From a virus: a stretch of DNA of 20,381 nucleotides. Position numbers and translations under genes: made by a program. The notes under the pieces were generated by a model. It ran no database searches and was not told the DNA's origin. It saw only the letters and a list, made by a program, of their open reading frames with translations. Location of the stretch: positions 1 to 20,381 of the IMG/VR virus record IMGVR_UViG_3300036985_004708; one strand, given 5' to 3'. This document shows positions 7,217 to 14,892 of this stretch, piece after piece (the first letter of the stretch is position 1; each line of letters begins with the position of its first letter).

Positions 7217-9052
7217 ATGGCCGATGTTCATAATGGATATTTAGAACTTAACTATCATCAATACCCTTATTTGACTGATCTACTTCTTCATTCAAGAGCT
7301 GTTCAGGTTGAGAAGGTTATTACCAAGTATGTTGATAATAATGTTCAGACTGAAAAGGTGTTAGATAAGACTGTTAATGTTGGATCTCAGCTAGAACGAT
7401 TCATCGATGCTACAGATTCTCTGGGTGTTCAAGCTAGGTTGTTAATTATCGATCCTCCTGACGATATAAACATGGGCTCACAAGTCCAATTAGTTCTTAG
7501 CAAAACTCTTTCGGTTGGCGCTCAGATTAGAAAATTGATGATTGATCCTCCTGATGATGCAAATATCGGATCTCAGGTTGAGAGACTGATTATCGATCCA
7601 CCTAACGACATAAATGTAAATGTTCAGGTTGATAAGAAATTGAGCCCAACGGGAGAAAACAATACTCAGGTTGAGCGTGTTTTAGATAAGCTAAGTAATA
7701 TCGGTACTCAGATTGAAAAACATATCGATGATTACAGAGTAAATAACTCTTCTCAGATATTAAAATATATCGAAACGACTGATGATTACGGTGTTCAGAT
7801 TTACAGAACAAGTCTTGAACATCATGTCTGTCAATACTACCTAAATTCATATCCGTATTTGACGACTTCTTATCATGCTGGATGCATAACAGCTAGGATG
7901 GCTACTCAGATTGAAAAAAGAGTAACCTTCAATATGAATAACGTAGGTACTCAGGTTAACAGGTACATCATTGATCCTCCTGACGATATGCGACTGGGCT
8001 CACAGATTGATAAAAGAGTTTATGCAGCTACCAGTTTTGCTTCTCAGATTGAGAAATTCCTTTATTATGTTGTTCCTCAAGGCGGTCAGGTCGAAAGGTT
8101 TATATCACTTGGGTTTGTTTACGGAGCTCAAGTTGAAAGCTTTCTATTTAAGCTAAGATCATTTGGAGTTCAGGTTAATAGGGTTTCAGCTAGTACGGTA
8201 GCTGTTCAGGTTAACAGACGACTATACAACATTACCCAGCTAAGAATTCTGGATATGTTTCTAAGCAGAGGAACTATAGCCCAGCAGGGTAACACTTGGA
8301 CAAATGAAATAGTCGGTGGTATAGCTCCCGGCGATTACAATGTCAATAACTTGAATACTGACTTAGTTGAGCAAATTACTAAAACATCTCCTGCTGAGAG
8401 AAGATTTAAGATTTACTGTAATACTGGGATACCTAATACCTTTGTCGATACCATAGCGATCATGAATCATAACTTTACTCCTAGTGCTGTAGTTGAGATT
8501 GTTGGATTCAAGGATCTTGCTGATTTTAACGCTGGTATTCCTACGATTGTAATTAGGCCAGTCCTTGAGCAATACAACATTTACTGGATTAGCCAAGATC
8601 TTCCTCTGAATCCTGCTCAGTATTGGAGATTTGATATTCAGGACGTAGGTAACCCATACCAGCTTCAGATGGGTACGATTGTATTTGGAACATCTAGGAT
8701 CATGACTGTAGCCGAGGGTTTTGATAACCCAGTATCATTTGGGTTTAAACACTATAAAGATTCGGTTGAGACTGAGGGTTTCAGTAACTTTTCTCTGGAT
8801 AGAGCACTAAGAAGAAATCTTGGTTTAACATTTAGTAAGCTTAAATATTACAGCGGTAATTATTTAATGATTAAAGATTTCTTTTTGAGTGTTAAAACCG
8901 ATTTGAAAGCACTGATTATTCCTAGACCTACTAAGCCTAGTGCTCTTGCTGTTTTTGCCAAGTTAAACGAGTTACCGACTGAATCACACGAGGCAATAAA
9001 TGATAATGAGCATTACATTTCATTTAATCTAGACTGGGATGAGGGGAATTAA
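7217..9052 (+). CDS. Putative tail tip protein with Gln-centred tandem repeats (Dit position)
   Basis: 611 residues; AGGA at 7203-7206 precedes ATG 7217, four bases after the tape measure stop. Residues 30-200 and 231-345 are made of about nineteen short beta-like units of 12-17 residues with an invariant Gln (Q-V/I-E/D/N-R/K-x-hydrophobic, often ending GT/GS before the next Q). Several units carry the loop IIDPPDD. Each block opens with a similar segment (LNYHQYPYL; LNSYPYLTT). Residues about 346-611 form a different globular domain (RILDMFLSRG; DTIAIMNHNFTPSAV; YWRFDIQDVGNP; GTIVFGTSRIM) that reads like a discoidin-style beta-sandwich seen in other phage tail proteins. The slot after the tape measure gene is usually the distal tail protein. 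The role is inferred; a fibre-attachment or side-tail protein is possible. Confidence 0.6.
   Translation: MADVHNGYLELNYHQYPYLTDLLLHSRAVQVEKVITKYVDNNVQTEKVLDKTVNVGSQLERFIDATDSLGVQARLLIIDPPDDINMGSQVQLVLSKTLSVGAQIRKLMIDPPDDANIGSQVERLIIDPPNDINVNVQVDKKLSPTGENNTQVERVLDKLSNIGTQIEKHIDDYRVNNSSQILKYIETTDDYGVQIYRTSLEHHVCQYYLNSYPYLTTSYHAGCITARMATQIEKRVTFNMNNVGTQVNRYIIDPPDDMRLGSQIDKRVYAATSFASQIEKFLYYVVPQGGQVERFISLGFVYGAQVESFLFKLRSFGVQVNRVSASTVAVQVNRRLYNITQLRILDMFLSRGTIAQQGNTWTNEIVGGIAPGDYNVNNLNTDLVEQITKTSPAERRFKIYCNTGIPNTFVDTIAIMNHNFTPSAVVEIVGFKDLADFNAGIPTIVIRPVLEQYNIYWISQDLPLNPAQYWRFDIQDVGNPYQLQMGTIVFGTSRIMTVAEGFDNPVSFGFKHYKDSVETEGFSNFSLDRALRRNLGLTFSKLKYYSGNYLMIKDFFLSVKTDLKALIIPRPTKPSALAVFAKLNELPTESHEAINDNEHYISFNLDWDEGN
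7304..8250 (+). repeat. Degenerate tandem repeat region (Q-V-E-R units, DPPDD loops)
   Basis: Two blocks (7304-7813 and 7907-8250) of 12-17-residue coding units inside the tail-tip gene. DNA-level identity is strongest around the DPPDD loops, where GATCCTCCTGA recurs near 7450, 7544 and 7973 and a variant lies near 7595. Unit length varies, so this is a protein-level solenoid or beta-meander rather than a recent microsatellite. Confidence 0.7.
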
Positions 9053-9279
9053 TGGCTAAATTTATAACCAAAACTGGAGTTAAAATTGAGGCTAATCAAT
9101 TCCTTATGTATAGCCAATGTGAGGGTGTTACCAAGTATTGCAATAATTATATTGTTAAGTCAAAGGTAGGACTTCAGACTATCAAACAATATGATTATGT
9201 AATGAAAACTCCTAGCGGTGGATATTTTGCCATTCCCAAAGAAGTCTTTGAATTATTGATGGAGCTAGACAATGGGTAG
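9052..9279 (+). CDS. Small hypothetical protein in the tail-tip operon
   Basis: 75 residues. ATG 9052 overlaps the previous TAA (TAATG), with GAGGGG at 9041-9046 as ribosome site, and its end overlaps the next gene by 8 bases. This tight packing argues that it is real and co-translated with the tail-tip genes. The sequence is mixed alpha/beta with two cysteines (SQCEGVTKYC) and an aromatic-rich centre (KQYDYVMKTPSGGYFAIP). No signal peptide or membrane segment is visible. I do not recognise a family. The position between the Dit-slot and hub-slot genes suggests a small tail-tip component or assembly factor. Confidence 0.7.
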   Translation: MAKFITKTGVKIEANQFLMYSQCEGVTKYCNNYIVKSKVGLQTIKQYDYVMKTPSGGYFAIPKEVFELLMELDNG

Positions 9280-11062
9280 TTCAGATAGAAGACCATACGA
9301 TCAAGCTGGAAGATCTCTTAGTCAGGCGCTTTTAGATGAGTGTGCTGGTAATTTATCTGCAAAGCTTGAGATGATCTGCACGATAGTGGATGTAGGATCT
9401 GACGAAGTTAGTTTTTACTTATCTGACAGGGCTAAATATGTTTACTTTTCAAGTATTGATGCATCTATTTTCTATCAGCCTAGAGTTACATTTCCTCAGA
9501 TAAATAGAACGCTAGGTGATTTTTTATCGAGCACACTTGAGTTAAGTAGTTTGCAGGTTACGATAAATAACTCAGATCAATATTTTAATACAGTCCTTCC
9601 CGGCGGTGATTTATACAATGGGTTCATAAACAAGGTCATGATTGTCGAGGTTGGAATTGGCGAGGATGCAGCTAATTACCATACAATATTTGCTGGACAC
9701 ATTACTAAGGTTGGTGGTTTTTCTAGAGATTATAAATCATTTAAACTAACAGCTAAGAACAAGTTTGAAGTATTAAATACAACCTTTCCAGACAAGTATT
9801 TATCAATAGATGCGTTTGAGTTTTTAGATGATGATCTTGTCGGTGTAGCTGTGCCAGTTATCCTTGGTGATTGGACAGTTAATTTGGCCAGATCTCATCC
9901 ATCTGTTCCGGGTCTAGTTGTTAACGGAAAGAATCCACTAGTTAATAAATCTATAGTTGATATCAATGGAGATCCAGATCCAAATGTTGGGTCAGCTAGG
10001 GTTCAGGCAGTCATTTCGATTAACCCATTATCATTTTTAGATACATCTAAAGTTTATTTAAAGCGATCAGATGTAGCTTATATTTTTGACAGTGCTGATA
10101 TAGAAATTTTGGCTGGTTTGGATAATAGATTTGTTTACATAACCCAAGGTAATTTACAAGTTAATGAGCCATTAGAGCCATGGATCTATGAGGATGGAGA
10201 TGAGTTTTTCTTTGAGGTAAAAGGAACAACATTTGATTCACCGATAAATATTGGCAATCCTCTCATGCAAGCCAAGAAGTTACTGATGGTTTATGCTGGC
10301 AGACTAGAGGCCGATTTTGATTCAAGTTGGGCTACATATATTACACGACTCGGCACAAAAGGCTGGCTATCGAGATGCTGGGTTCAAGATCAACAACCAT
10401 TATTTGAATATATCTTATCGCTTTTAGAACAGGTAAGGCTGGAAGTTTATATCAATAATGATAATAAATTAGCGGTTACATCTCTTTGGATGGAAGATTT
10501 TATTCCAGCTCCAAGTTTTAGGATAAATAATTTTGATATAATAAGAGGAACACTTAAGCCCATACTTGAGGACAGGAATGTATTCAATTCAGCTAAAGCA
10601 GAGTACAGTTTTGATCCATCTATTACTCAAAATAGATTCTCTACTGCTCAGTATAGCAACGAACTTGCTGTTACACAGATGGGCTCTAAAATAGCAAAAT
10701 TGATTGTTTTCCCGAATTTATATATCGAATCTCATGTTTTAGATAATTTAACTGAGATTTTGCGTTTAATTCCTTATATTGAATTTCTAGAATGTAGCGT
10801 AACTCCGAGATCACTTCTTTTAGAATTGGGTCAACAAATTGGTCTAAATATCAATGTCGGAGGTTTTAATTTAGTAGATAAGTTTGGCGTGTTATATAAT
10901 GATATGGTTACAGGAATAGTGAGAAGTCTTGGGTTTGATCCTAAAGGTATGTCAATTCCGATTAAGGTTTGGATGCTTCAGATGGTGGCGTTTCCAAACA
11001 GCTTAAAAATTGATGTTGCCGGGAAAATTGCAGGATACAATATAGCAATAACTAAAGATTAA
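9272..11062 (+). CDS. Putative tail hub / baseplate protein
   Basis: 596 residues. ATG 9272 lies inside the end of the preceding gene. The N-terminal half is beta-rich, with a segment typical of tail hub proteins: SSLQVTINNSDQYFNTVLPG, then KVMIVEVGIGED, then FAGHITKVGGFSRDYKSFKL (about residues 91-168). This resembles the layout 'small change to ring, surface spec, path definition' found in gp27/Tal-type hubs and in baseplate proteins of flagellotropic and T5-like siphoviruses. A later segment (VYINNDNKLAVTSLW) and a C-terminal domain rich in hydrophobic strands follow. No lysozyme or peptidase motif is visible. It occupies the hub position after the Dit-slot gene and probably closes the tube and anchors the receptor-binding parts. 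The specific fold is inferred. Confidence 0.6.
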   Translation: MGSSDRRPYDQAGRSLSQALLDECAGNLSAKLEMICTIVDVGSDEVSFYLSDRAKYVYFSSIDASIFYQPRVTFPQINRTLGDFLSSTLELSSLQVTINNSDQYFNTVLPGGDLYNGFINKVMIVEVGIGEDAANYHTIFAGHITKVGGFSRDYKSFKLTAKNKFEVLNTTFPDKYLSIDAFEFLDDDLVGVAVPVILGDWTVNLARSHPSVPGLVVNGKNPLVNKSIVDINGDPDPNVGSARVQAVISINPLSFLDTSKVYLKRSDVAYIFDSADIEILAGLDNRFVYITQGNLQVNEPLEPWIYEDGDEFFFEVKGTTFDSPINIGNPLMQAKKLLMVYAGRLEADFDSSWATYITRLGTKGWLSRCWVQDQQPLFEYILSLLEQVRLEVYINNDNKLAVTSLWMEDFIPAPSFRINNFDIIRGTLKPILEDRNVFNSAKAEYSFDPSITQNRFSTAQYSNELAVTQMGSKIAKLIVFPNLYIESHVLDNLTEILRLIPYIEFLECSVTPRSLLLELGQQIGLNINVGGFNLVDKFGVLYNDMVTGIVRSLGFDPKGMSIPIKVWMLQMVAFPNSLKIDVAGKIAGYNIAITKD

Positions 11063-11073
11063 GGAGATTTTCT

Positions 11074-11754
11074 ATGGCAGTTACTTTAACTATCGCAAAG
11101 ACGATCAACGGTGCTCAGATTGCCGATTCTTTGGCTGGTGGTAGCACTGGTTGGGATATTGGTCAGGTATCTAACACTCTTGGTTACGCTCCTTATGTCG
11201 ATAGAGATTTGAACACTGGTCATCAAAACATTTTCGCTTACCATAACGCAGTAGTTGATCCAATTACTGATGTTGCTACATATATCGGTGTTTATCCCGG
11301 TGTGTACGGTGGAGCTAATCCCGGAGGCGCAGCAGCAGACTATACAGATTTGGCTGCAATGGGAGCTGCCGATCCAGTTAACGATAAGAATAACGCAGCA
11401 GGTCTTTCTCAGGGTTTGAGGGTCGATCATAGTGGTATCACCATTGGCGGTAACCCAGACCGATTTGATCCTACCGTAGCTAGAGTGAGAGTTTATGGAC
11501 ATGATTATGGTGTTGGCGCAGTCGGTGTTGACCTTGCTAGTGCGATACCTATGCATGTTGACGCCATGGTTTTCAATAATGCTGGAACTGGCGTGGATGC
11601 TACAGCTCCTAGTTTGGGAGTTATCGGTGTAACTGGCGATACAGCACTTGGCGATACAGCTTGGATCGGTATGAGATACTACCTGAACAATCTCGCTACT
11701 GAGGGTGGTATCATGCAATTTGGTTGGATCTGGAGTTACTCTTATACGGCGTAA
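11074..11754 (+). CDS. Unknown, probably abundant virion protein
   Basis: 226 residues with an excellent ribosome site (AAGGAG at 11061-11066, 7 bases before ATG 11074), overlapping the previous stop. It is rich in Gly, Ala, Asp and Tyr with almost no Lys, and has no cysteine (VYPGVYGGANPGGAAADYTD; FDPTVARVRVYGHDYGVGAV), giving a soluble beta-rich protein without a signal peptide or membrane segment. Codon use is even and favours a small set, as in the tail tube gene, which suggests high expression. It sits between the hub gene and the fibre genes, so a tip, fibre or decoration protein is likely. I recognise no family. Confidence 0.75.
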   Translation: MAVTLTIAKTINGAQIADSLAGGSTGWDIGQVSNTLGYAPYVDRDLNTGHQNIFAYHNAVVDPITDVATYIGVYPGVYGGANPGGAAADYTDLAAMGAADPVNDKNNAAGLSQGLRVDHSGITIGGNPDRFDPTVARVRVYGHDYGVGAVGVDLASAIPMHVDAMVFNNAGTGVDATAPSLGVIGVTGDTALGDTAWIGMRYYLNNLATEGGIMQFGWIWSYSYTA

Positions 11755-11760
11755 ATAATT

Positions 11761-12204
11761 ATGAATGAACTTACTAAAATGAATTTCGGTTTTCAGCCTT
11801 TATACAGACTTAGATGGAGATTTGACTTTGTCGATAAACCATCTAAGTTTGGCGTCTGGAATGGAGCAAGCAATCTTCAATCAGACAGTGCGATGATGGT
11901 CAATAAAACTGGGCTACTTAGAGCATGTATCGAAGGTGAAAAGATCGGAGAATGGGTAGTTAAGGTCTTGTTTGAGATGGAAGGACATAACTACGTTACG
12001 GCTCAATGGATCAGACTAGCCAATGCTGGCATCATGGTTAATAAGGATGTTCAAACAGCATCCTTGCCAAGTAGCCTCATTGGTCTTTCTTTATTAAGTT
12101 CTGACAAGAAATACATTGTTTATGTCGATGGAACTGGAGCGATAGTTCACTTACCTAAAACTAGGATGGACATAAAACTTTTAGAACATTCAGCAGGAGT
12201 TTGA
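11761..12204 (+). CDS. Hypothetical protein of the tail-fibre region
   Basis: 147 residues, starting 6 bases after the preceding stop. No good Shine-Dalgarno sequence precedes ATG 11761 or the alternative ATG 11779, so translation probably depends on coupling to the highly expressed upstream gene. The protein is basic and strand-rich (LYRLRWRFDFVDKPS; GEWVVKVLFEMEGHNY), with no cysteine other than the one in LLRACIEGE, no signal peptide and no membrane segment. Its stop sits one base before the start of the next gene. I do not recognise it; a small tail-tip or fibre-connector protein would fit the context. Confidence 0.68.
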   Translation: MNELTKMNFGFQPLYRLRWRFDFVDKPSKFGVWNGASNLQSDSAMMVNKTGLLRACIEGEKIGEWVVKVLFEMEGHNYVTAQWIRLANAGIMVNKDVQTASLPSSLIGLSLLSSDKKYIVYVDGTGAIVHLPKTRMDIKLLEHSAGV

Positions 12205-12205
12205 A

Positions 12206-13360
12206 ATGGGAACATCTACTACTACGATTAGCAGGTTAAAAGTAGTCCATCCTGACTTTGGTTATGATGGTGGAACTGATCTGCATACATATGTTCGGAC
12301 AATTTATAATCAGTTTGGCGATAACATTAGCAGCAGAGTATTTTTCATCGATGATTTTCCAATCGGTGGAACTGTTAATTTAGCCCATAACTTGGGTACG
12401 AGAATGAGCCACAATAGGTTCATGCTCTATAGTGGTTCTTATGCTGCGATGACTCCCCTGACAGCAGCTACAACACCAACACTAGATAATTTTACAATTA
12501 TTGACAGGGTTGGATTTGAAGATAACCAAATAGCGATAACAAATAATAGCGGCGCTCTGAGAGACTTGATTGTTGTTATCTATCAGGATTCGATTAGTCC
12601 TAACGCTATGCTTGCTAAGGTTCAGACTACTCCTCCAGCAGCTCCTACTGGCTATTATCAAATATATCCAAAGGCTGATGGTAAAATATATCGCAAGGGA
12701 TCTGACGGCATAGAAACAGTCGTTGGCGGTGGATTAACTCCGCAGAAGATTGTATTTGCAGATAGCCCAGTAACCGTAAAAGACGGAACTAACTACCTTG
12801 TTGATACAGTGGGTGGCATAGTTACTTTTACAGTAGCTTCTGGAAGTTCTGCACTTTTACAGTTTGGTGTAAAGAACGATGGTTCTGATTTTACAGTTAA
12901 TAAGGCCAGAGTAACTTGCCCTACAGCATCCATATATATTCCAGATCTTGGAGTAGTAGGAGCTGGAGAATATTTTGAGATAGATGCGCCTGTAGAAGCG
13001 ATCCTTTTTGATTGGGATGGCACGAGATGGGTAGCTTCGATGAGTGGGCTAAAAGACTTATCTTCCCTTATTGGTAGCAGGTCTATTATTTCTGCGAGTG
13101 TTACAGCAGCAAATAAAGACATTCTCCATGCTAACACTACAGCAGCAGCAATAACTGTAACTTTGCCACTGGCTCCTATTGCTGGTTATGTGGTTACGGT
13201 AGCTGATGCTAAGGGTACATTTTCTGTAAACAATTGTACGCTTGATCGTAACGGACAGAACATAAGAGGCGCTGCATCTAATTTTGATCTCGATGTAGAT
13301 TTTAAATCATATACAGCAGTTTATATCGACGCAGCATATGGCTGGGAAATTTACTTTTAA
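12206..13360 (+). CDS. Tail fibre-like protein
   Basis: 384 residues, ATG 12206 preceded by AGGAG at 12195-12199. Residues about 1-130 form an N-terminal, probably virion-attaching, domain (VNLAHNLGTRMSHNRF). Residues about 144-172 contain a stretch typical of phage fibres (PPAAPTGYYQIYPKADGKIY, then KGSDGIETVVGGG), which usually precedes the trimeric shaft or tip. Two strand-rich modules follow: about 185-280, and about 300-384 ending TLPLAPIAGYVVTVADAKG ... YGWEIYF, a common fibre-tip repeat in which strands end in a Trp-containing motif. A related tip module closes the gene at 14017. The gene is followed at once by the collar-domain cluster. Fibre assignment is by family style; receptor specificity cannot be told. 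Confidence 0.7.
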   Translation: MGTSTTTISRLKVVHPDFGYDGGTDLHTYVRTIYNQFGDNISSRVFFIDDFPIGGTVNLAHNLGTRMSHNRFMLYSGSYAAMTPLTAATTPTLDNFTIIDRVGFEDNQIAITNNSGALRDLIVVIYQDSISPNAMLAKVQTTPPAAPTGYYQIYPKADGKIYRKGSDGIETVVGGGLTPQKIVFADSPVTVKDGTNYLVDTVGGIVTFTVASGSSALLQFGVKNDGSDFTVNKARVTCPTASIYIPDLGVVGAGEYFEIDAPVEAILFDWDGTRWVASMSGLKDLSSLIGSRSIISASVTAANKDILHANTTAAAITVTLPLAPIAGYVVTVADAKGTFSVNNCTLDRNGQNIRGAASNFDLDVDFKSYTAVYIDAAYGWEIYF

Positions 13361-13373
13361 TAAGGGGTTTAAA

Positions 13374-13802
13374 ATGTTTAGATTAATACTTCTGGGCTTC
13401 ATAATATCTATCTTCGGTAATCATTTTGCGTTTGGTCAAAACCAGAAATCATCTACTTCTGGGTTTGTAATTCCTGTCGGTACACTTATGCCATATGCAG
13501 GAACTACAGCTCCTAGCGGATGGGTACTTGCGGGTGGTCAGGAATATAGCACTACTGGAACATACGCTAAACTTTATGCTGTTATTGGCTTAACTTATTG
13601 TACTAACGATCATGGCGGCGGCGGCGCTTGTGCAGGTAGTATTTTTAGACTTCCTGATTTAAGAGGTAGAGCAATTAGCGGCAAAGACAACATGAACGGC
13701 ATTGCTGCTAATAGAATTACATCAGCTAAAACAATTGATGGAACAGTATTAGGTAAAGCTGGCGGCGGTCAGAATGTTGCTGGTCATTATCAGCGTTTAT
13801 AG
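13374..13802 (+). CDS. Short tail collar-domain protein with an apparent signal peptide
   Basis: 142 residues from ATG 13374, chosen because AAGGGG at 13362-13367 is well placed; an in-frame ATG at 13338 lies inside the fibre gene without a ribosome site. Residues 1-21 look like a Sec signal peptide: Arg at 3, a long hydrophobic core (LILLGFIISIFG), then AFG before Gln22. Residues about 29-105 are a phage tail collar domain (PVGTLMPYAGTTAPSGW; FRLPDLRGRAISG). Collar proteins normally continue through a His-rich loop to a terminal (N)YIIK strand; this one stops soon after DLRGR with GGGQNVAGHYQRL, so it appears truncated. A signal peptide is unexpected on a protein that should assemble on virions in the cytoplasm. 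It may be an exported adhesin-like protein or a recombinant remnant. Confidence 0.7.
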   Translation: MFRLILLGFIISIFGNHFAFGQNQKSSTSGFVIPVGTLMPYAGTTAPSGWVLAGGQEYSTTGTYAKLYAVIGLTYCTNDHGGGGACAGSIFRLPDLRGRAISGKDNMNGIAANRITSAKTIDGTVLGKAGGGQNVAGHYQRL

Positions 13803-14002
13803 TTTCTATTTTATCGGTAGCAATATTCGCATTAGTTACTGGGCTAAAGGAAGATCCTGAGCCCAAAGCGATTGGTGAGTTTGAATTTGAGGGAGCTAAG
13901 ACTAAAGTTTACCAAGCTGGTAGCTGTCAGATCTTTGCTACTAAATGGAAATCAAATGAAAACCCTAATTTCTTTTTTTCATGTAATAACGAACGTAAAT
14001 AA
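13802..14002 (+). pseudogene. Start-less open frame with a membrane segment (possible gene remnant or frameshifted product)
   Basis: A frame open from 13757 to TAA 14000-14002 contains no ATG, GTG or TTG. From 13802 it encodes 66 residues: a hydrophobic stretch (VSILSVAIFALVTGL) and then a polar tail with two cysteines (GSCQIFATKW; FFFSCNNERK), like a small membrane-anchored periplasmic protein. It is in the -1 frame relative to the collar gene, and no slippery heptamer was seen in the overlap. ATG 13774 opens a third frame (MLLVIISVYSFYF) that would need a +1 shift to enter it. Most likely a deletion or indel fused a collar gene to a small membrane-protein gene that lost its start. A sequencing indel would look the same. 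Confidence 0.4.
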
Positions 14003-14016
14003 ACAGAGGTTTAAAT

Positions 14017-14880
14017 ATGTCAGATCTAAAACTATCAAGACAGGCTAACGCAATACTTGCTCCTTACCCATCGAGCCCACAGGTAGCAGGTATGATTATG
14101 CCATTCGCTGGATCTTCAGCTCCTAGTGGTTGGGCTATATGCGATGGATCTGAAGTATCTATTGCATCATACGGTCAGTTATACGGAAGAATAGGTACAA
14201 CATGGAACTTGTGTACTAACCCACTAACAGGCGGTGTTAATGGCGCTCCTGCTGGCGGTAACTTTAGACTACCTGACTTAAGGGGTACGTTTCTAAGGGG
14301 TGTTGGTGACTTTGCAGATAACACTAAAGACACTACGCTAGGTGGGTTTCAGGCAGATCAGTTTCAAATACATGCCCATGATATTGTAACAAATGGTGGT
14401 TCTGGAGGTTCTGCTAAATGGGTTGCTTCTTTAACAAACGGAGGGGCTCCAAACCCAACACCACAAAACGGATTTGTTTCAAGTTCTAATACTGGGAGTT
14501 ATGGTACAGAAACCCGTCCACAAAACGTAGGCATAAACTACCTCATCAAACTATACGACGATGCTGGATCGATAGTCATGGCAGGTAGCCCATTTATTGG
14601 ATCAGAATTTCAGCCTAGTCCACTGACTATTACTGGAAACAATACTCTGTCATTATCTAAGTTTTATACAATTAGCAGTGCAGCTCCAACGACACAGACA
14701 CTACCAGCGGCTACGGGTAGCAACGGTGTTATAACAGTAGAAAATACTGGAACTGCACTAGTAACAGTAGATGGAAATGGATCAGAAACAATTAATGGAA
14801 TAGCTAACCAGATTATTGGTCAGTATGCTTCTCTTAAGTTAAGAGATTATGCTGCTGGTAAATGGATAGTAATGCACTAA
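14017..14880 (+). CDS. Tail collar-domain fibre protein with C-terminal tip module
   Basis: 287 residues; AGAGG at 14005-14009 precedes ATG 14017. The collar domain spans residues about 24-180: AGMIMPFAGSSAPSGWAICDG, FRLPDLRGTFLRGVGD, then FQIHAHDI and the closing strand TETRPQNVGINYLIKLYDD. Residues about 190-287 add a strand-rich module ending TLPAATGSNGVITVEN ... DYAAGKWIVMH, the same kind of tip module as at the end of the fibre gene at 12206. No signal peptide is present, unlike the preceding collar protein. Collar proteins form short fibres or the tips of receptor-binding structures. It is probably a receptor-binding subunit, and an alternative or partner to the collar proteins on either side. 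Confidence 0.85.
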   Translation: MSDLKLSRQANAILAPYPSSPQVAGMIMPFAGSSAPSGWAICDGSEVSIASYGQLYGRIGTTWNLCTNPLTGGVNGAPAGGNFRLPDLRGTFLRGVGDFADNTKDTTLGGFQADQFQIHAHDIVTNGGSGGSAKWVASLTNGGAPNPTPQNGFVSSSNTGSYGTETRPQNVGINYLIKLYDDAGSIVMAGSPFIGSEFQPSPLTITGNNTLSLSKFYTISSAAPTTQTLPAATGSNGVITVENTGTALVTVDGNGSETINGIANQIIGQYASLKLRDYAAGKWIVMH

Positions 14881-14892
14881 AAGGAGAAATGT

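Noticed and set aside
11086-11718. 210-residue minus-strand open frame opposite the gene at 11074
   Set aside because: It mirrors nearly the whole plus-strand gene, is rich in Ser, Ile and Cys from complementing biased codons, and has no ribosome site; the plus-strand gene has an excellent one.
13774-13860. 28-codon frame starting MLLVIISVYSFYF
   Set aside because: No clear ribosome site and it stops early; considered only as a possible lost start for the adjacent membrane-protein frame.
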